Assembly (NCBI RefSeq): GCF_036785885.1
Contig: NC_092323.1
Coordinates: forward strand, 5,992,501-6,056,500
Direction: 5' to 3'
Length of the DNA stretch: 64,000 bases
DNA from: Coffea arabica
Lineage: Eukaryota > Streptophyta > Magnoliopsida > Gentianales > Rubiaceae
Under the pieces are notes generated by a model. The model was not told the DNA's origin, did no database searches, and worked only from the letters and a program-made list of their open reading frames with translations. This document shows, in pieces, positions 23,975 through 37,460 of this stretch (position 1 is its first letter; each line of letters starts with the position of its first letter). Both the position numbers and the translations under genes were made by a program.

Positions 23975-26900
23975 CTCATCGCAAACGGACATCCACCAGG
24001 ACATGCCCTTTTCTGGTCACGTTTAGCCTTTTTTCCTCTTCTTGGTCCATAAATTCCAGAAAAGAAAAAGTGAGGCATTCACTTGAAATAGACACTGGGG
24101 GACTTCAATGATTTGGCTTCTTTCACTTACTAACGGACGATAAAATTTTGGACCACCAAAAAATAGTGTGGACCTTAGTACAAAATCATAATACTTATTG
24201 TCCCTTAGCATTTGGCTCCAGTGGTAAGATTCAAACTTGAGTTCCTTATCAGCAAAGATGTCTGTTGGGTCTGTATTCGAAAACTTTCTGATGGAAATAC
24301 CACTCCCCGGACAGGATGTGTGGTGATCAGATGTTGCAGTACACAAAAAGTCTGTGTTTTTGCATTATAATTCGACCCACAGATGATTATGTATACGCCA
24401 AAGTGAAATGCTACGTACTTCGTTTTGATACCCCCTGTTTTCCTCGCTTGGCCCTTTTCAAAAGTGGTTGTTTCAGCTTTTACTTTAATAGTGTACTAAT
24501 CAGTCAATTAGGAACATGACAAACCTTTAACAAGATTTCCATTTAGTCCAGCTGAAAGGGTCTTTAGGCTAATAAATTAATTTGGTGGACCGCTCACCTT
24601 TTTTGATGCAGAGAATAGTAGTAGTACTGAAATATATATATATATATATATTTATATCACTAGTGTTAGACGTCTGTGGATCTGCTGTCTCAAGGGGAAA
24701 AAGCTACAAGTGTTAATTGGAAAAGGGAAAGAAAAGCTTCCCTACTGATTCAAGCTCTCTCTCCAAACCCATCTTAATGATACTTAATTTTTTCTTTCCC
24801 TGACGACTATTTGGAAAACAGACACAAAAGTACTCTCCATCAGTCATTGAATTTTGGGTTCTATAGGACAAACTAGAACACGAAATTTTACAATCCTGCA
24901 GGGAAAATCATTGACAATGGAGACACTCCAAAAAATCAAACCGTACTCGAGGAAAAAATGACAGAAAACGATAGCCTCAAGCTAAAAAATCATCCTCGAT
25001 GTCATAAGCTCGTGCAAAATTATGAGAGTAGGACGGGGATGAAACTATGGGGTACAAATGCGGGGATGCCCGGTGTCATAGAATTATACGTTGTCTTAAA
25101 ATCTCTCTTAAAGCATTAAATTTGTAACATTCCAACATTCAGAAACTGCAGATTCCTGCAGCCGGGATTCTACAGATCCACTCCTGTGGATTTTAGTATA
25201 ACTTCGTTGACTTATAACACACTAGTGACATGCTAACAGAGACTCGTTCAATGTCAAGCGGCCATCATCTTCCATCCCTATCAATGCTTAAGACAGCTTT
25301 TGTTGAGCGGCAAGATGCCACAATAAGAATTTCACGAACTATTATCCTCTGCCGGTATCTTTTTCATTTATCAAAAAATGTCTAGCAAAAATAATATGAC
25401 GCCATGTATTTGAAAAAGACTCCGTAAAAGGGAAATCAATCTTGGGATGAAAAGAAAAGGCGTAGTAGGGATGAGAGAGAATGCATTTGGAATCCAATTC
25501 TCGGATGGTTTATTCGTTTGCACCGACACATAAAGGCACATTCCACAACTAGCCCATGTCTGTACACCACTTCCGAAACCATCAAACCATGTTTGAACGA
25601 ATTATTGGAGCAATGTAGCTTACCGCAACTTCCCCCTTTTTTTCCGGACGCAGGGGTATTGGGGCTTTCGACCCGACTAAATCCTTCTGTGACCTGAGAG
25701 GAGAGGTCCCATCCCCTCGGACACGAGTCAAATCCTGGTGAGGGAGATAGACAACGCTTCCTGAGGAGGGTACGTGGCCAACCGAGCTACTCAGGAGGGG
25801 CCACTTACTGCAACTTCCCTTGAATCGTCATATTTATTAGATATATGCTGAAACGGCCAAAGAGTCTCTTCTGATATAGACACAAAGAATACAAGCGAAG
25901 CTCAATTATCAGTCCAGATATTTGGATCAATAGGCTACTCATTCTCTCTTTCTCTAGCACTAGAAATTAGTACGAAAAGAGAAAGAAAGCAGAGACGTCC
26001 ATCTTAAAGTCTTATTGCCATGGTGGGACTTGGGAGTTTTCCTTGATATGATGAATTGAAGCCAAAAGTATCAATATTCAATTACAAGGCAGATGTGACT
26101 TAACTAGGACCGAGTCCACAGTGCATATTATTCTCAAAAAGGCTAATCCAATTAAAGCAAAGTCAAAAGAAAGCTAAAATGAGATGTAAGTGCACGTGGG
26201 TTGCTGCTTCTTTACGGAGTAGGAGTTTATTAACAAGTACATTAGCCTTCAAATGCGTACGAGTATTGGTGAAAATGAAGAGACCAGGAAAGCTGGCTTC
26301 AGCAGGTCGTAGCCTGAACTTGAAATGAAGTAGGATTAAGGGAATCCATTAGAGGACAATATCAGATTCAGATGCAGTTAACCATTGGCCTTAGCTTCGA
26401 TTATTGAAGTTCGCTTTTCAACAAATAGGACTTGAATCATGTGATGCGAGTGTCTGTTTTATTGACCACCCAACCTTAAAACTTGCGACTTTCGGTGGTG
26501 ACTTTTTTGTCCGGACTCCTAATGGTGTCTTTGAGGCAACGAGCTCTTCACAGGAAGAAAGAAAGAAATATATATCAATTTCTTTCAGATCAAAACTCAG
26601 GCAACTGTTTTAAGTGCGATATAAGACGTTTCAGCCTGTGAATTTGTCCCAAATTTTGGAGCAACATATGTTGTTAGTGTGGTATTGGCGCTACCGAGCG
26701 GAGCGGATAAATATACGGATCCCAGAATTCGTGGAAAACTAAATAGTAGTATTACTGATGAGACAATTACTGATTCTGCACAGATGAGAATGAATTGTTT
26801 TCCCTCCACTTAAGGTAAATTAATCTCCCCAATTCCCCAAAACACAAAGTTGGATGCGAAGGGGACATAAATTGGTCGGTGTTGCGGGCGTATGAACTTG

Positions 26901-27718
26901 CCAAACGAGACCTCATCCAAATCAGGTTACAAATAGGTATTTGTGCGTTGGAATCTGAAAAATGGGAAAATACTCGTACGAGTCTAGTGATGTAGTAATT
27001 GATATTCAATTATCTGGTCTGGTGTAAAGGGTAAAGGGTCTTACACACTAATTTAAGAACTAAGACCAGAAACCGGTGCCAAATTAGTTAAAAGAACAAT
27101 AATAAAGGAGTTCACAAAGGAAGTGGATCACTTTTACATCCTGAGAGTACAGAACACACTAATTAAATTTGACCAGTCCATTTGTATCGAACATCGTGCA
27201 TGACGTTTCTCCTACGCCATCCATCACCACCATTTTCGCTCCCTGAATCTCGTGTTTCAGCTATGAGCTAACTTGTCCCCCATTTTAAAGAAGCGATGAA
27301 ATGCAGATTACAGATTCAGTTTAAAAAAAAAAAAAGCACTACTCTTGGCTCTGATGTCCGTTTGATGAATAGTTTAGAATTTAGATTACATCACTAATGA
27401 CTGAGCCGTCTGTGCTGTGTCTGTTCCCTTCTTCATTGGAGAAATCAGCTTCCCAATACCCCCATAATCACTACTGATATTTACTAACCATGGTGAATAC
27501 GCTTTAAACTGCACCATTACTCACTTGAATCTATGCATTAATTACGGCTAAATGTTCACAACGAGTTGGGCTGGGCAGCAACATTGATCAGTGACACTGG
27601 CCTAAGCCCGTGCATGACAATTCGTACAACAAGACAACATCCACTATGGAAACAGAGAGACGACGGATTCACTCCCTAGTCTGCAACAACATCTCAATTA
27701 TTTAGGCTAGCACCTTTT
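23975..27718. other. Gene-free spacer with one clear SINE
   Basis: I find no gene. A TA microsatellite lies at about 24630-24652 and a SINE at 25635-25803. The open frames at 24023-24346, 26404-26613 and 26767-27009 have no recognisable domain and no supporting splice structure. Confidence 0.5.
25635..25803 (-). mobile_element. tRNA-derived SINE with a 16-bp target-site duplication
   Basis: CTTACCGCAACTTCCC (25619-25634) and CTTACTGCAACTTCCC (25804-25819) flank the element with one difference. On the minus strand it has a tRNA-like box A (TAGCTCGGTTGGCCACG) near its start and a box-B-like GGATTTGACTCGTG. It ends in a short A-run after a GC-rich body. Confidence 0.85.
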
Positions 27719-29141
27719 CTACCGCTTCCTAACAAGAGCAAATCTGTATGGACTAAACGGGGTAATATCAACAATGCTGGAATGACCGACCACCAACCAC
27801 AAGCTCAGCCAAGGCGGCACCAGTGGCAGGGCCATTCACCAACAGCTATGTCCAGTCCCCACAAAACACCAGGCATTTCCCCTATAACTGGCACTCCATC
27901 ATCCGTGCACGGCAAAGAGCACGGTTGCTCTGCCTTTACTGTTGCTTCACCTTCCGTTAGGTGGCTTGATACATTGCCAGCTACTCTCTTGAGCACTCCT
28001 TGTGGATTCTGGGACAGGTGATCTTTGCTCCGGATCATCCGGAACCTCAGCCTCTGCTGACATTCCACATATGTAAACTTCCCCGGACAAAAATCTAACC
28101 ACCAAAAAACACCACAACCTTCTTAATCAACACAACAGGGAACACCAAATAAATTGTAATCATACTCATTACTGGCAATTGTCACCTTCAGTGAATGAAC
28201 TACTTGTTCAATAATCACTACTAATTTCATTTTTGTTTACTACAAATTTAGGATTGTTTTTTCGGTATTTTTAAGAGTTTTTATAGAAAAATATACTGTA
28301 ATAATTGATGCATGAGGAATGAAAAGATGATTGAAAATTATACCGTCCATAGAAAATGCGAAAATGTTTAGAAATACATGACCAATGACAGTTTTGCTGG
28401 TACGATTGGAAATTCGTGGTCGTATACTGGAACTCGAAAATTACTGACACAGCACGCCTGTTGGACGAGGATAGACTTCTGGGTCCATGGGCTCCCACCT
28501 TGGGCCATACAATAACTCAGAAACAGTGCATGCGGAGTCATAGCATATGGATCTTTGGGTTTCAAGACGTCACGATACTGTGGGCTTTAAGCCCAGACAC
28601 GCTAAATAAGGAGCTTAACGGCGACAATTTTAAGGCCCGAGAGGCAGCACAACGGCATTAGCGTTGATCCTTGTCCCTCCCTCCAGCACCGCCGCCCTAG
28701 CTCTACCCTGCACGACCTCCACCTCCTCCAGCTTCCCAGTCACCACCTCAAGGCCATATTCCTCAATCGCCTTGTTTAAAAGCGTTTTGGCGAAGAGCTG
28801 AGGATGCACTTGGGCCGTTGTCTCCGTTGTACCGATAGTCCTGGGGCTTTTGGGTGGGCCGTCGATCCAAGAAGGGAGTTTTGACACTGGAGTTTTATAC
28901 AATGGGCTCCCCGAAGATGATGACGATGATGCTAGATTGAGGGTGGTGAGGGGACGGGAACCGTACGACTGGGGACCATTGAGCTCCTCGGAGAGTAAGC
29001 TGTGGAGAACCAGATTGAAGCTGGGGGGTGCGAGGGACGAGAGGGGCCTCCAGCCTTGCCTGAGGCAGCACAGGCGACGGAGGATTTCTCGCAAAATTGG
29101 CAGAAGGAATACCCTTGCTCCAGAAGTTGGACAGGAATCAA
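27719..29141 (-). pseudogene. Decayed FAD-dependent oxidoreductase (DAO/TDA3-like family)
   Basis: Remains of a FAD-binding oxidoreductase related to plant At5g67290 and yeast TDA3-type proteins. In order on the minus strand, spread over different frames, are: SSVACAASGKAGG (near 29090-29050), SYGSRPLTTL, PRTIGTTETTAQVHPQLFA and NANAVVLPLGP (28850-28630), SVSGLKAHSIV (about 28600), DPYAMTPHALFLSYCMAQGG (28550-28490), MSAEAEVPDDPE (28065-28030), VAGNVSSHLTEGEATVKAEQ, PCTDDGVPVIGEMPGV, NGPATGAALAELVVGG and a C-terminus SIVDITPFSPYRFALVRKR ending at 27719. Several frameshifts and in-frame stops, and loss of the first exon or exons with the dinucleotide-binding GxGxxG, make it non-functional. The gap 28070-28480 probably keeps an old intron that acquired a MITE. 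Intron-like gaps argue against a processed copy. Confidence 0.85.
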
Positions 29142-32100
29142 GAGGGTGAAGGAATTAGTGTTGCATTTTTATCAACCCAAGTCCGAAAATTCTCAAGAAT
29201 CTCAACTTAATTCTGTAGATTATATTACTAATTTGCTTAACAATCCCTTTTCAACTTTCTAGTTTTTCCAGAAGGTTCCAAAAACCACCACGAACGAACG
29301 AATATAGCAATCTGGGACGTCACTGCTGAGTTGATTATTCCTTGACTTCTTCTCTCTTTTCCCAGAGCACAGAATATTGAAAACCAACAAAATTCTAGAC
29401 CAAACCAATGGCAACTGCTGCCGCAATGGAACCACGGGATAAATATAGCATAGGCTTGCAGCTTCAAAGTCACTATCACCCGTCAATATTACTGATAATC
29501 ATAAAACTCCAAGCAAAGGAAAATCAGTGGGAAATGGTCCGTTATGTATTCGGATTAATCCATAATTTTATGGATTAAAATCGTCAGCACATTCCAAAAT
29601 GCTATGTATCTAGTCTGATATCATCAAAAAGAAAAAGCAAAGACGCCTCATTTGTTTCTAAGTTGTCTCAGTAGCACTTTTTCAAAACTTTCAGCTGCTG
29701 TTGCCAGGCATGCGGAGCTCTTAGTCTTAGGGCCCTCCTTATCTCAAAGCTACGCCGGTCTAAGACAGTAGCCACTAAACTAAGGCGACAGAAATTCCAT
29801 TAGCCGAACATTAGCCATTCCCTCTTCTTTTACATCATCAGAGGAATGATTAGTTTTTGCCATTAACGACTTCTTTTTTTTTATTATTTATTAAAATGCC
29901 ATTAACCACTTAAAGAAAGCAAACTAGTGCTTGCCAATTCGACTGCATGAATTAGGTGCATGATCTAACACCTCTATTATCGGTCCAAACTAACCTTTTT
30001 TTATTTTTGCTTTTCATTTTTGTGGGCGTTGAGATAAAGCCAGTATAAATATCTTGCTTAAATTAATTGACGCAAAGATTCTTGAGGAAATTGTTAATCT
30101 GCAGCAATCCATCCACTAAAATAAATTACAGGGAGCGTTTTTTTTTTTTTTTTTTTGCCTCTTGTTCCTCATAAATCAATCATCCATAAAATTAATTTGG
30201 TTACACTCTCCCTTGAGTATCTAAGAAAATATAAAGGTATTGAGAAAGGGTTGGATTAGATGGAAAAGTAGGAGAAATTGTAAATAAAAAAAATTGATTT
30301 TAAGACTTTTCATTTAAAAAAAAAAAGAAAAAAAAAAAGAGCCTTTGAAAGCGTTCGCCGACAAAGCCTCCCGTAAAGACCTTAAATAGTCATACACGTG
30401 AAATCAAACGGAACAGTTGTAGCATCACGTCGTAATCCAAAAAGAAAAATAAAAAACATGGATTTGGATGGAAATGTTAAAAGTTTGAATTGCTGCGTAC
30501 CCCAAGACTGCTCTTGCTAAAGCATCTGCAATAATTTCATTTACCTCTAAAATAGACTCAATTTACATTCACAATCTCGACAAAGTAGCTCGCTAGGTGC
30601 CATAACCCACCCCCAAAAAAAACAAAAAAAAAAAACTACTAAAATGCATCCTCTGTATTAAGTATTAACCATGGAACCAAGGATCCACCTCCCCTGCTCA
30701 TTTTGTATCAAAACTCTTCTGCCTGCCATGCCTGGCTTCTTCCTCCACGAACCATCAGCATTAATCTTCGCCCCACCACCACAAGCAGGAAAAATTCCAA
30801 GCCAAAAAAAAAAAGCTCTTTTGGCAGAAAAATTTTGTATGCATTCTCAATTTACTCGTGCCCATTTCACCAAACAGGAGTCAGAAATGGGCGGTCACGC
30901 ATAAGGACCCACAGATCCAGAGTTAACATCAAAATCACAGTCGCCCGCGGCCCACAAATGGCAAAAGTCTACGGTCCTCCAAGTCGCAAAGCCATCTTCT
31001 TAGCTTCAAACCCTAGTAGTTGAATTGCGGGCAAAATTATTACAACAAAGAACAAAAGGGTGTAAGACAATAATTCCCCGTCCAGATAAAATGTGTTTGG
31101 GCGGTTGTCATCAATAAAAGCCGGAACGCCCACAAATCGAATGGACAAAATTTTAGCAGTCTTACAAAATGCTTTAATGCTCCTAGTTAAGAAAAGGCAA
31201 TAAACCGGCTTTTATACCAACTTATCACTCCCTAGCTTGGTGGGACTGGCACCAAATATAAGTTTAAAGCCAAATTGAAACATGAAATTTCGATCCTTTT
31301 CCATAGCACTTTGGTCCTAACTGATTCATTGGCGCATTTTTATAATTGACACGAGATGAAGAACATACAAAGAAAAAAAAAAAGCAATCGTAGCATAAGC
31401 ACATGAATTCGATCAATTTACACGAGAACACGTATATTTAGCGCAATTATGAGTTTAATGGATGAAACAAAGCAACACCGATACCAAAAGACCAGAAAAT
31501 GGGTGGTGGAGGTGGGGGGGGGGGGGGAGTAAAAAGAAATAAATGCATTTCTTGATTAATAATATGGCCAGATAATTAAGACAGGTGAACAAGTAGCTAT
31601 TCTGATTTCTGTCCAATTAGGCTGCGTCGAATGTCGATCACTGATATTTGGATGTGTTCGTGGAAAAAGGTAGCATGTGTAGCTGTAGCGGGTGAGAAGT
31701 CATCATCGGTTTTTAAGTACTTTGCTGTTGAAATGAGATGCTACAACGAAATGGAAGCTGATATCTCGTCAGAAAAGCTCTCTCTCCAATTTCTATCCTT
31801 CTTCACAAGATAGACGGTGACTCTTAACCTAACTCTGAAGATTAAGGGGCTCCACCCATTTGGACAAATTCCCTTCCATGTTGTCGTGGGACTTTTAGCT
31901 CTTGTTTAACGCTGCATGTATATTTTTTTGCTTGCTTTGAGTTTTCGGTCCCTGAGAACTTGGAAGAATTAATGGCGGCTTCCATTTTCCAAACTGCTCG
32001 GCTTGGTTAATTTTCTGCATGCCCTTTGTTTTCTTCATTAGAAGGATAAGAGCTAGGAGAAAAGAAGACAAGCCAGAATACTTGCCCAAAACTTTACTTG

Positions 32101-34590
32101 TAATTATAATATATGTTCTCGTGAGAAGTACTACACTGGAAGTGGAAACTCTCTCATCTCTCTCCATGAAGCTACTGAGAAAATCAAATGCATGAAAGTG
32201 AAACTCACTATCACTTTCTTTTCTTTTCTCGTTCTTTTTTTTTTTTTTTTGGAGCTAAGTCAATACCCCTTGACTCTTGATTAAAATTTAAGAGAAAATA
32301 AAAAAAAATTAATGGTAGTTACAAAAAAATTTTATGTCCGACTAAACTTCTTTGCAATCTTACGACACAAAATGCAGGAAGCTGTATGTAAAACTTTTCT
32401 TTACTATCTCACGCTTGCAAAGGTCTGAGGTTGGAGATTGGTCATGTTTGATTGCCTCTAGCTTGGAATGGCTTGCGCTTGAATTAAATATGGTAGAATC
32501 CCATTTGATATATGGATACTGTTCTGGATTTGGTTGATGGCACTTCAATAATTGGATGACATAATTAAGGAGTTGGGCTCCTCGATCGCTAGCCCGCAAA
32601 AGAATTTTGAACTATACTATCAGATGAATAATGCAAGCCATTATCGACTTGAACTGTCTAATCAGCGAACCATGTTTTTAACTTTAATGATGCCATCACA
32701 ACTGTTTCTCTTTTTAAGTGGAACATTTTTGACTGCTATCTGTTAACTAATCCCTCTTTGCTTTGCCTAAGAAATAATGACCCCATGCCGAAGTAGGCAA
32801 TGACATACACGGGATTAAACATATAACGCTGATGGCGACTTTGGCAGCTGCTAGGACCATTTATTGTTACGATAAAACCATGCAAGAATTGCCAGTCAAC
32901 CCCATGCATGTTGAGACAAAATTGGCCAGAGCAGATTACGAATTAGGTAAAAGCTCTATGTTCTTACCTCGATGATTTTCAGAAAGTAATTGTGGACTAA
33001 GTCAAAAGCTCGATGAATGATCGCTACTGTTAGTGATCACGCTGGAAGCCACAGCCTTATTGACGAAGCTTACCAAAGTTTCGAGGATAAAAAAACATGC
33101 CACAGTGATAAACACTTAGCGGTAAGCTACATCTTAGAAACTCAACTTAGCACAATTAACTTAATATAGTCAAGTTGAAATGGTAAAGCTGTGTACGGAA
33201 CTGCAAATGTTAATTAATGCAAGATCTGAAGCATTTCTTCAGATTTCTTAGTCAACCGTATCTTCATTTGTTTTTTATCCTAGTTCACTTTTTCTACATT
33301 AATAAAAATCTCGTGCTTTTGTGATTTTCTCCAAAATTGATCGAACTAGAAAGGAATATTCCTTCATTTTTCATCGTTAAATGGAAACCCTTTTTCATCA
33401 AATCACTACTATGTTTTCATAATTCAATTTTTGTACATTAAAAAATCTAGCCAGGCACTGTGTGACGGGCGGATGTGACAGGAGTGGTTCGAATATGAGT
33501 TAGCAGAAAGGTATGATATCAATTCTAACATCTCGGCAAATTCAAAGGACTTCTTTTTCACCTTTATTGTCAAGAATGAAGATATATGAGTTACGATGAC
33601 TAGAATCCTGTAGTGCCATCCTCGAGCTTTTAATCCTGTTCTTACAATTGGTACTAGATGCGCATGTCTACCGAGAGAGGTAGAAAATTAGAGCACCTCT
33701 CCTTTTAGTGAAAAGAATACTTATTAATGATACAATTTGGTGAGGCGTGTGTCATGTTCATAATCGCCAGAGACCTGTCATCTGTTCCTATTATGTTTTG
33801 CAGTACGCGAATTTCTTTGGTGATTTATAGATGCAAGACATAGACCAACCTTACACAACAGAAAATGCCAGTTACTGTAGAGTACGATGACCAGAAAGGT
33901 CAAACAAATGGTTGCCACAATATTAATTGTTTCAAAAGTGTTTCAGTGTGATTTATCAGTGGCAATGGATACAGAAACCCCGGATGATGCAGAAGAAATG
34001 CATGTATTACAAGGCGCTTACAAAATACAAAGTACTCCCACACCTTCTTGTTTTTAAATCTTTAAAGAAGCTTTTGAAACAGAGTCAGAATGGTATCCCC
34101 TTGTCATTCAAGAAGGGTCCATGATGAAGATGGTTGAAATAAGTGGTTATGCTGGAAACCTCAGATCATGTCATATTTGTCTCTGTCTTTGTTTAAGAAA
34201 TGAAATGGATAAAAACCAACGGCTTCCCCTGTCTTGAGGTCTGGTGGTATGCAGTTGGAGGATGACAGTTTTGGATTGAAATGCGGCTTTTTGGTAGCTT
34301 TCCATCTGTTTTGATGCGACTTTAGTTACTAAGATTGCTATATAATAAGCATTTAGCACATACTTTTCAGTTAATAATTTCGCAAATTGAGGCAAACAAA
34401 TCCCCAGATTGGATATTCAAACTTTGATCATTTAAAAGTGGAACAAAAGCTAGCAGCTTTTAAATGTTGGACTATTAAGAATACCATAATATTGTGACTG
34501 CAGTAGTTGCTTTTCTGACATGTATACGGACCAAGAAGATCAAGGGGTTTTAGATCTCCCAGCTAAGCCATCATGATTTTGTGGCACAAT
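29142..34590. other. Gene-free spacer
   Basis: No gene is recognised in about 5.4 kb. I see homopolymer runs (T at 30140-30157, G at 31512-31527, T at 32237-32251), and a short tRNA-like piece near 29730-29790 (minus strand TTAGTTTAGTGGCTACT) that may be a SINE head. The overlapping open frames at 30671-31023 have no identifiable domain. Confidence 0.5.
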
Positions 34591-34605
34591 GAACTTGAAT
34601 AGATC

Positions 34606-34818
34606 TCTTTCCAGCAAGGTTCAAACCTTGCCTCCTATCAAAAATGCCACTCTTGTGGCTCGGGTGCACTCGCACCCGTCTGGTCCGGTGATGGTTCTGT
34701 CTCTATCGATTTCTATAGGCTCAGTTGAGTCTTCCCAGTAGATAGAGTAGGAGTGGAGATGACAATAAAAAAAAAAAGAAAAGAATAAATCTCCTTCCAA
34801 AAAAAAAAAAAAAGAAAA
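34606..34818 (+). mobile_element. SINE with a 15-bp perfect target-site duplication
   Basis: GAACTTGAATAGATC occurs on both sides (34591-34605 and 34819-34833). The 5' region contains a box-B-like GGTTCAAACCTTG. The body has GCACTCGCACCCGTCTGGTC and GATAGAGTAGGAGTGGAGAT, followed by an A-rich tail of over 40 bases. Box A is not obvious, so the 5' end may be truncated. The 3' half is related to the SINE at 23743-23959. Confidence 0.85.
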
Positions 34819-37255
34819 GAACTTGAATAGATCGTGGCACTATGACAAAAGACCATTTCTTTCTTGGGGCTTCTATGCTATACTTTATGGAGTACGACTT
34901 ATTCCGGCAAAATTCGTTATGAACTTTGATTTTCCCGAAGCTAGGAGGAAAAAGGCCACTTCAATATCCAAGTTGATTTGCATTATGCTGTCCTCTTAAC
35001 TTAGATAAAAGGGAGAAGAAAAAAATTACTTCAAGAAAGAAAGAGAATGAGTTAACGAAAAACCTCCAAGAAAACCAAACGTTTTGTTATTATTTTGTTA
35101 TTCGCGTTTGTCTCTCTCTCTTCCCAGCAATAATTAGTAACAGTAATTCAGAAGAAATGGTCAAAATTGTGAAACACAAGTGCCCCAATACATTATTATT
35201 ATTGATTTCTTCAATCAAATCAATTGACAAGATGCAATTTCTTCAGCACTTTAGAAAGAAAGCGTTTTGCTTTGCCTTGCTTTTTTGTTCTCTTGGCGTC
35301 TTATCGGATTACGTGGACAATTTTTATTTTGCCCCCCAGCAAAAACACCTTATTAATAAATACCCATGCAATATCGGAGAAATTAATAAGCCATTCTAAT
35401 CTAACTAATCATTTAGATCGCTATCCCCCGGAGAGAGAGAGAGAGAGAGAGAGAGAAGCCCAGTCCAATTATAGGGGAAAGGAAAGCATTCCAAAAAAGA
35501 AAGTGAACAGGATTTAATCAAAGTGGTTAGAGTGGAGGAGCGCTGGATTAGAAATTAGATTAGCTTAGAAGAAAGAGGGAGACTGGGGGCGGGGGTAGGA
35601 AGGATGCATACGGCTTACGATAGCGGGAATCATGGGATGTGTGGGTGCTACCAATAAAGGAGGAAAAGATTAATTATTACTAACAAATCTTCATCTCCAT
35701 TCTCTGCTGCTGTTATTATCATTCCCGGCCAAAAGTTTAATGCGATATAGCTGGCGATGGCCCCATTCTTTTTTCCCCTTTTTTTTATGTGACGTTGGTC
35801 GTCCTTTGCCTTTCTTCTTGCCTGCTGCCCACTGGTGCTAGTATTGTTCGGCATAGTTATCTCCAATGATGGTTCAAAAGCAGACAGCTGCAGTTTACTC
35901 TGAAAAAAAAAAAAAAAAATCTTCATTTTTTGTTTCGTTTATTTTTATTTTGCATCACGGGGTTGAAGAAAAAGTCGAGGTTGTTGCGGATGAGCTGCTA
36001 GACACCGTGCAAATGTGTTTATTATTTGCGACGCTTAGCCCATTTCTTTTTTTTTTTTCTTTCTTTTTAAATGTCCCGTTGTTTTGATGGAAAAATATGC
36101 TTCAGAATAGAAAAGAATATGATGTATATAAAATTAAAAAAAATAAATTTCTGAAAAATTCGGAATCCAAAGGACCTTTACATAAATTATTAACGTCGCC
36201 TTAACTAAAAACGCAGGGGGAGGAAAGAAAGAACAGTAGTGCTGACTGCTGAGTAACACATTCCCGCGAGCCAGTTGGGGGAGAGAGGTGAAAGAGAATT
36301 TTGTGGTTTAATAAATGAGTGAGGTGACAAGTACCACGTCATCTAACAAAACGACAAGATGGTGGTGGGCAATGTTGTCAACTAACTTTGCTTACGTGGC
36401 TTTTGAACAGGGAAAAACCCGACGTGACTGAGCTGGACGGCTCTGTCTGAGGTTGAGTTTCAATAGTCGGACACGTGGTGCTCGGAAACCTCCTCCGCCA
36501 TGTGTTTTGCGTGAGTTCCTCAGAAAGAGAAAACCCCACTGCCGTCTCGTCGGCGCCCTTTGCCCTTCGGGAATCGCTATGGAGTATTGTATTGTATCCC
36601 CTGCGCTATATATTCACGTGCTTTAAAAGTTCCTGCCCCACCCGCAATAATGCAGCGACTCGCCAGATTAGGACCGGTGAAGCAATTTGAATCGCAAGAA
36701 CTGCAACAGAACAGCAATTGGATTTTCATTTTCCTCTCGTTGGATTAGATAAATTGCTAGCTAATGAGGAAGAAATCTCTCAATCTTCTCTAACATGCAT
36801 TTATTGTCTTATATAAAACTTTTTTTGGTGTCACATAAACTCAAAAGGTAAACCCCTTCTGACTTTTGCCTTCCCTTTATTAGCATTATTATGTCCGAGA
36901 ATAATAGCCTATGAAGATACGATGCTCAATCTTTTTTTTTTTAATCCATGAATATATATATATATATGTATATATGTGTGTGTGTTTTCCTTCTCTGCAT
37001 GAAAGGGCAACCCACATATACCACAAAGTCAATCTAAATTGCCACTGGACACATTGAGATAATTGTTTTGAGAAAAGTTGTCTATATGTTATCTCCAAAA
37101 TCGACATTGAAACATTGCAAACTGCCATACGCATCGTCAGAAAAGCATTAACAATGTTCCAACACAACCACAATACCTATAGTAAAGCTTCAAATAAACA
37201 CTTGTTAAAATAGATTTTTTTTTTCTCCTCAAAGAAGAACTCACGAGTTTAGGTT

Positions 37256-37378
37256 GTGTTTAGATTGCATTTTTCTAAATTTTTTTGTAGAAAAATTACT
37301 GTAGCGATTTGATATATGCGAAATAAAAAGGTGATTGAAAAATGTGTTCACGAAAAACGTAACAATTGCTGTCCAAAC
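37256..37378. mobile_element. Short MITE, TTTGGATTG family
   Basis: The left end is GTGTTTAGATTGCATTTTTC and the right end contains GCTGTCCAAACAA. The interior carries the family hallmark in inverse orientation (TACTGTAGCGATTTGATATA). There is no coding capacity. Confidence 0.65.
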
Positions 37379-37460
37379 AATGCCTTAAGTTGCTTACAAG
37401 AGATATCAAATCTCGAAAATACGTATAAAGAATTTGGTATTTCATGTGAAAACCAGAAGT

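Noticed and set aside
28850-29262. Plus-strand open frames opposite the oxidoreductase remains
   Set aside because: They are antisense shadows of the pseudogene, whose minus-strand peptides match the family.
29730-29790. Possible tRNA gene or SINE head (TTAGTTTAGTGGCTACT on the minus strand)
   Set aside because: A box-A-like motif only. No convincing box B at the right spacing, no A-tail and no flanking duplication, so not called as a feature.
30671-31023. Two overlapping plus-strand frames of 77 and 106 residues
   Set aside because: Low-complexity Lys/Ser/Pro composition, no domain, and an A-run inside the frame. No support for a gene.
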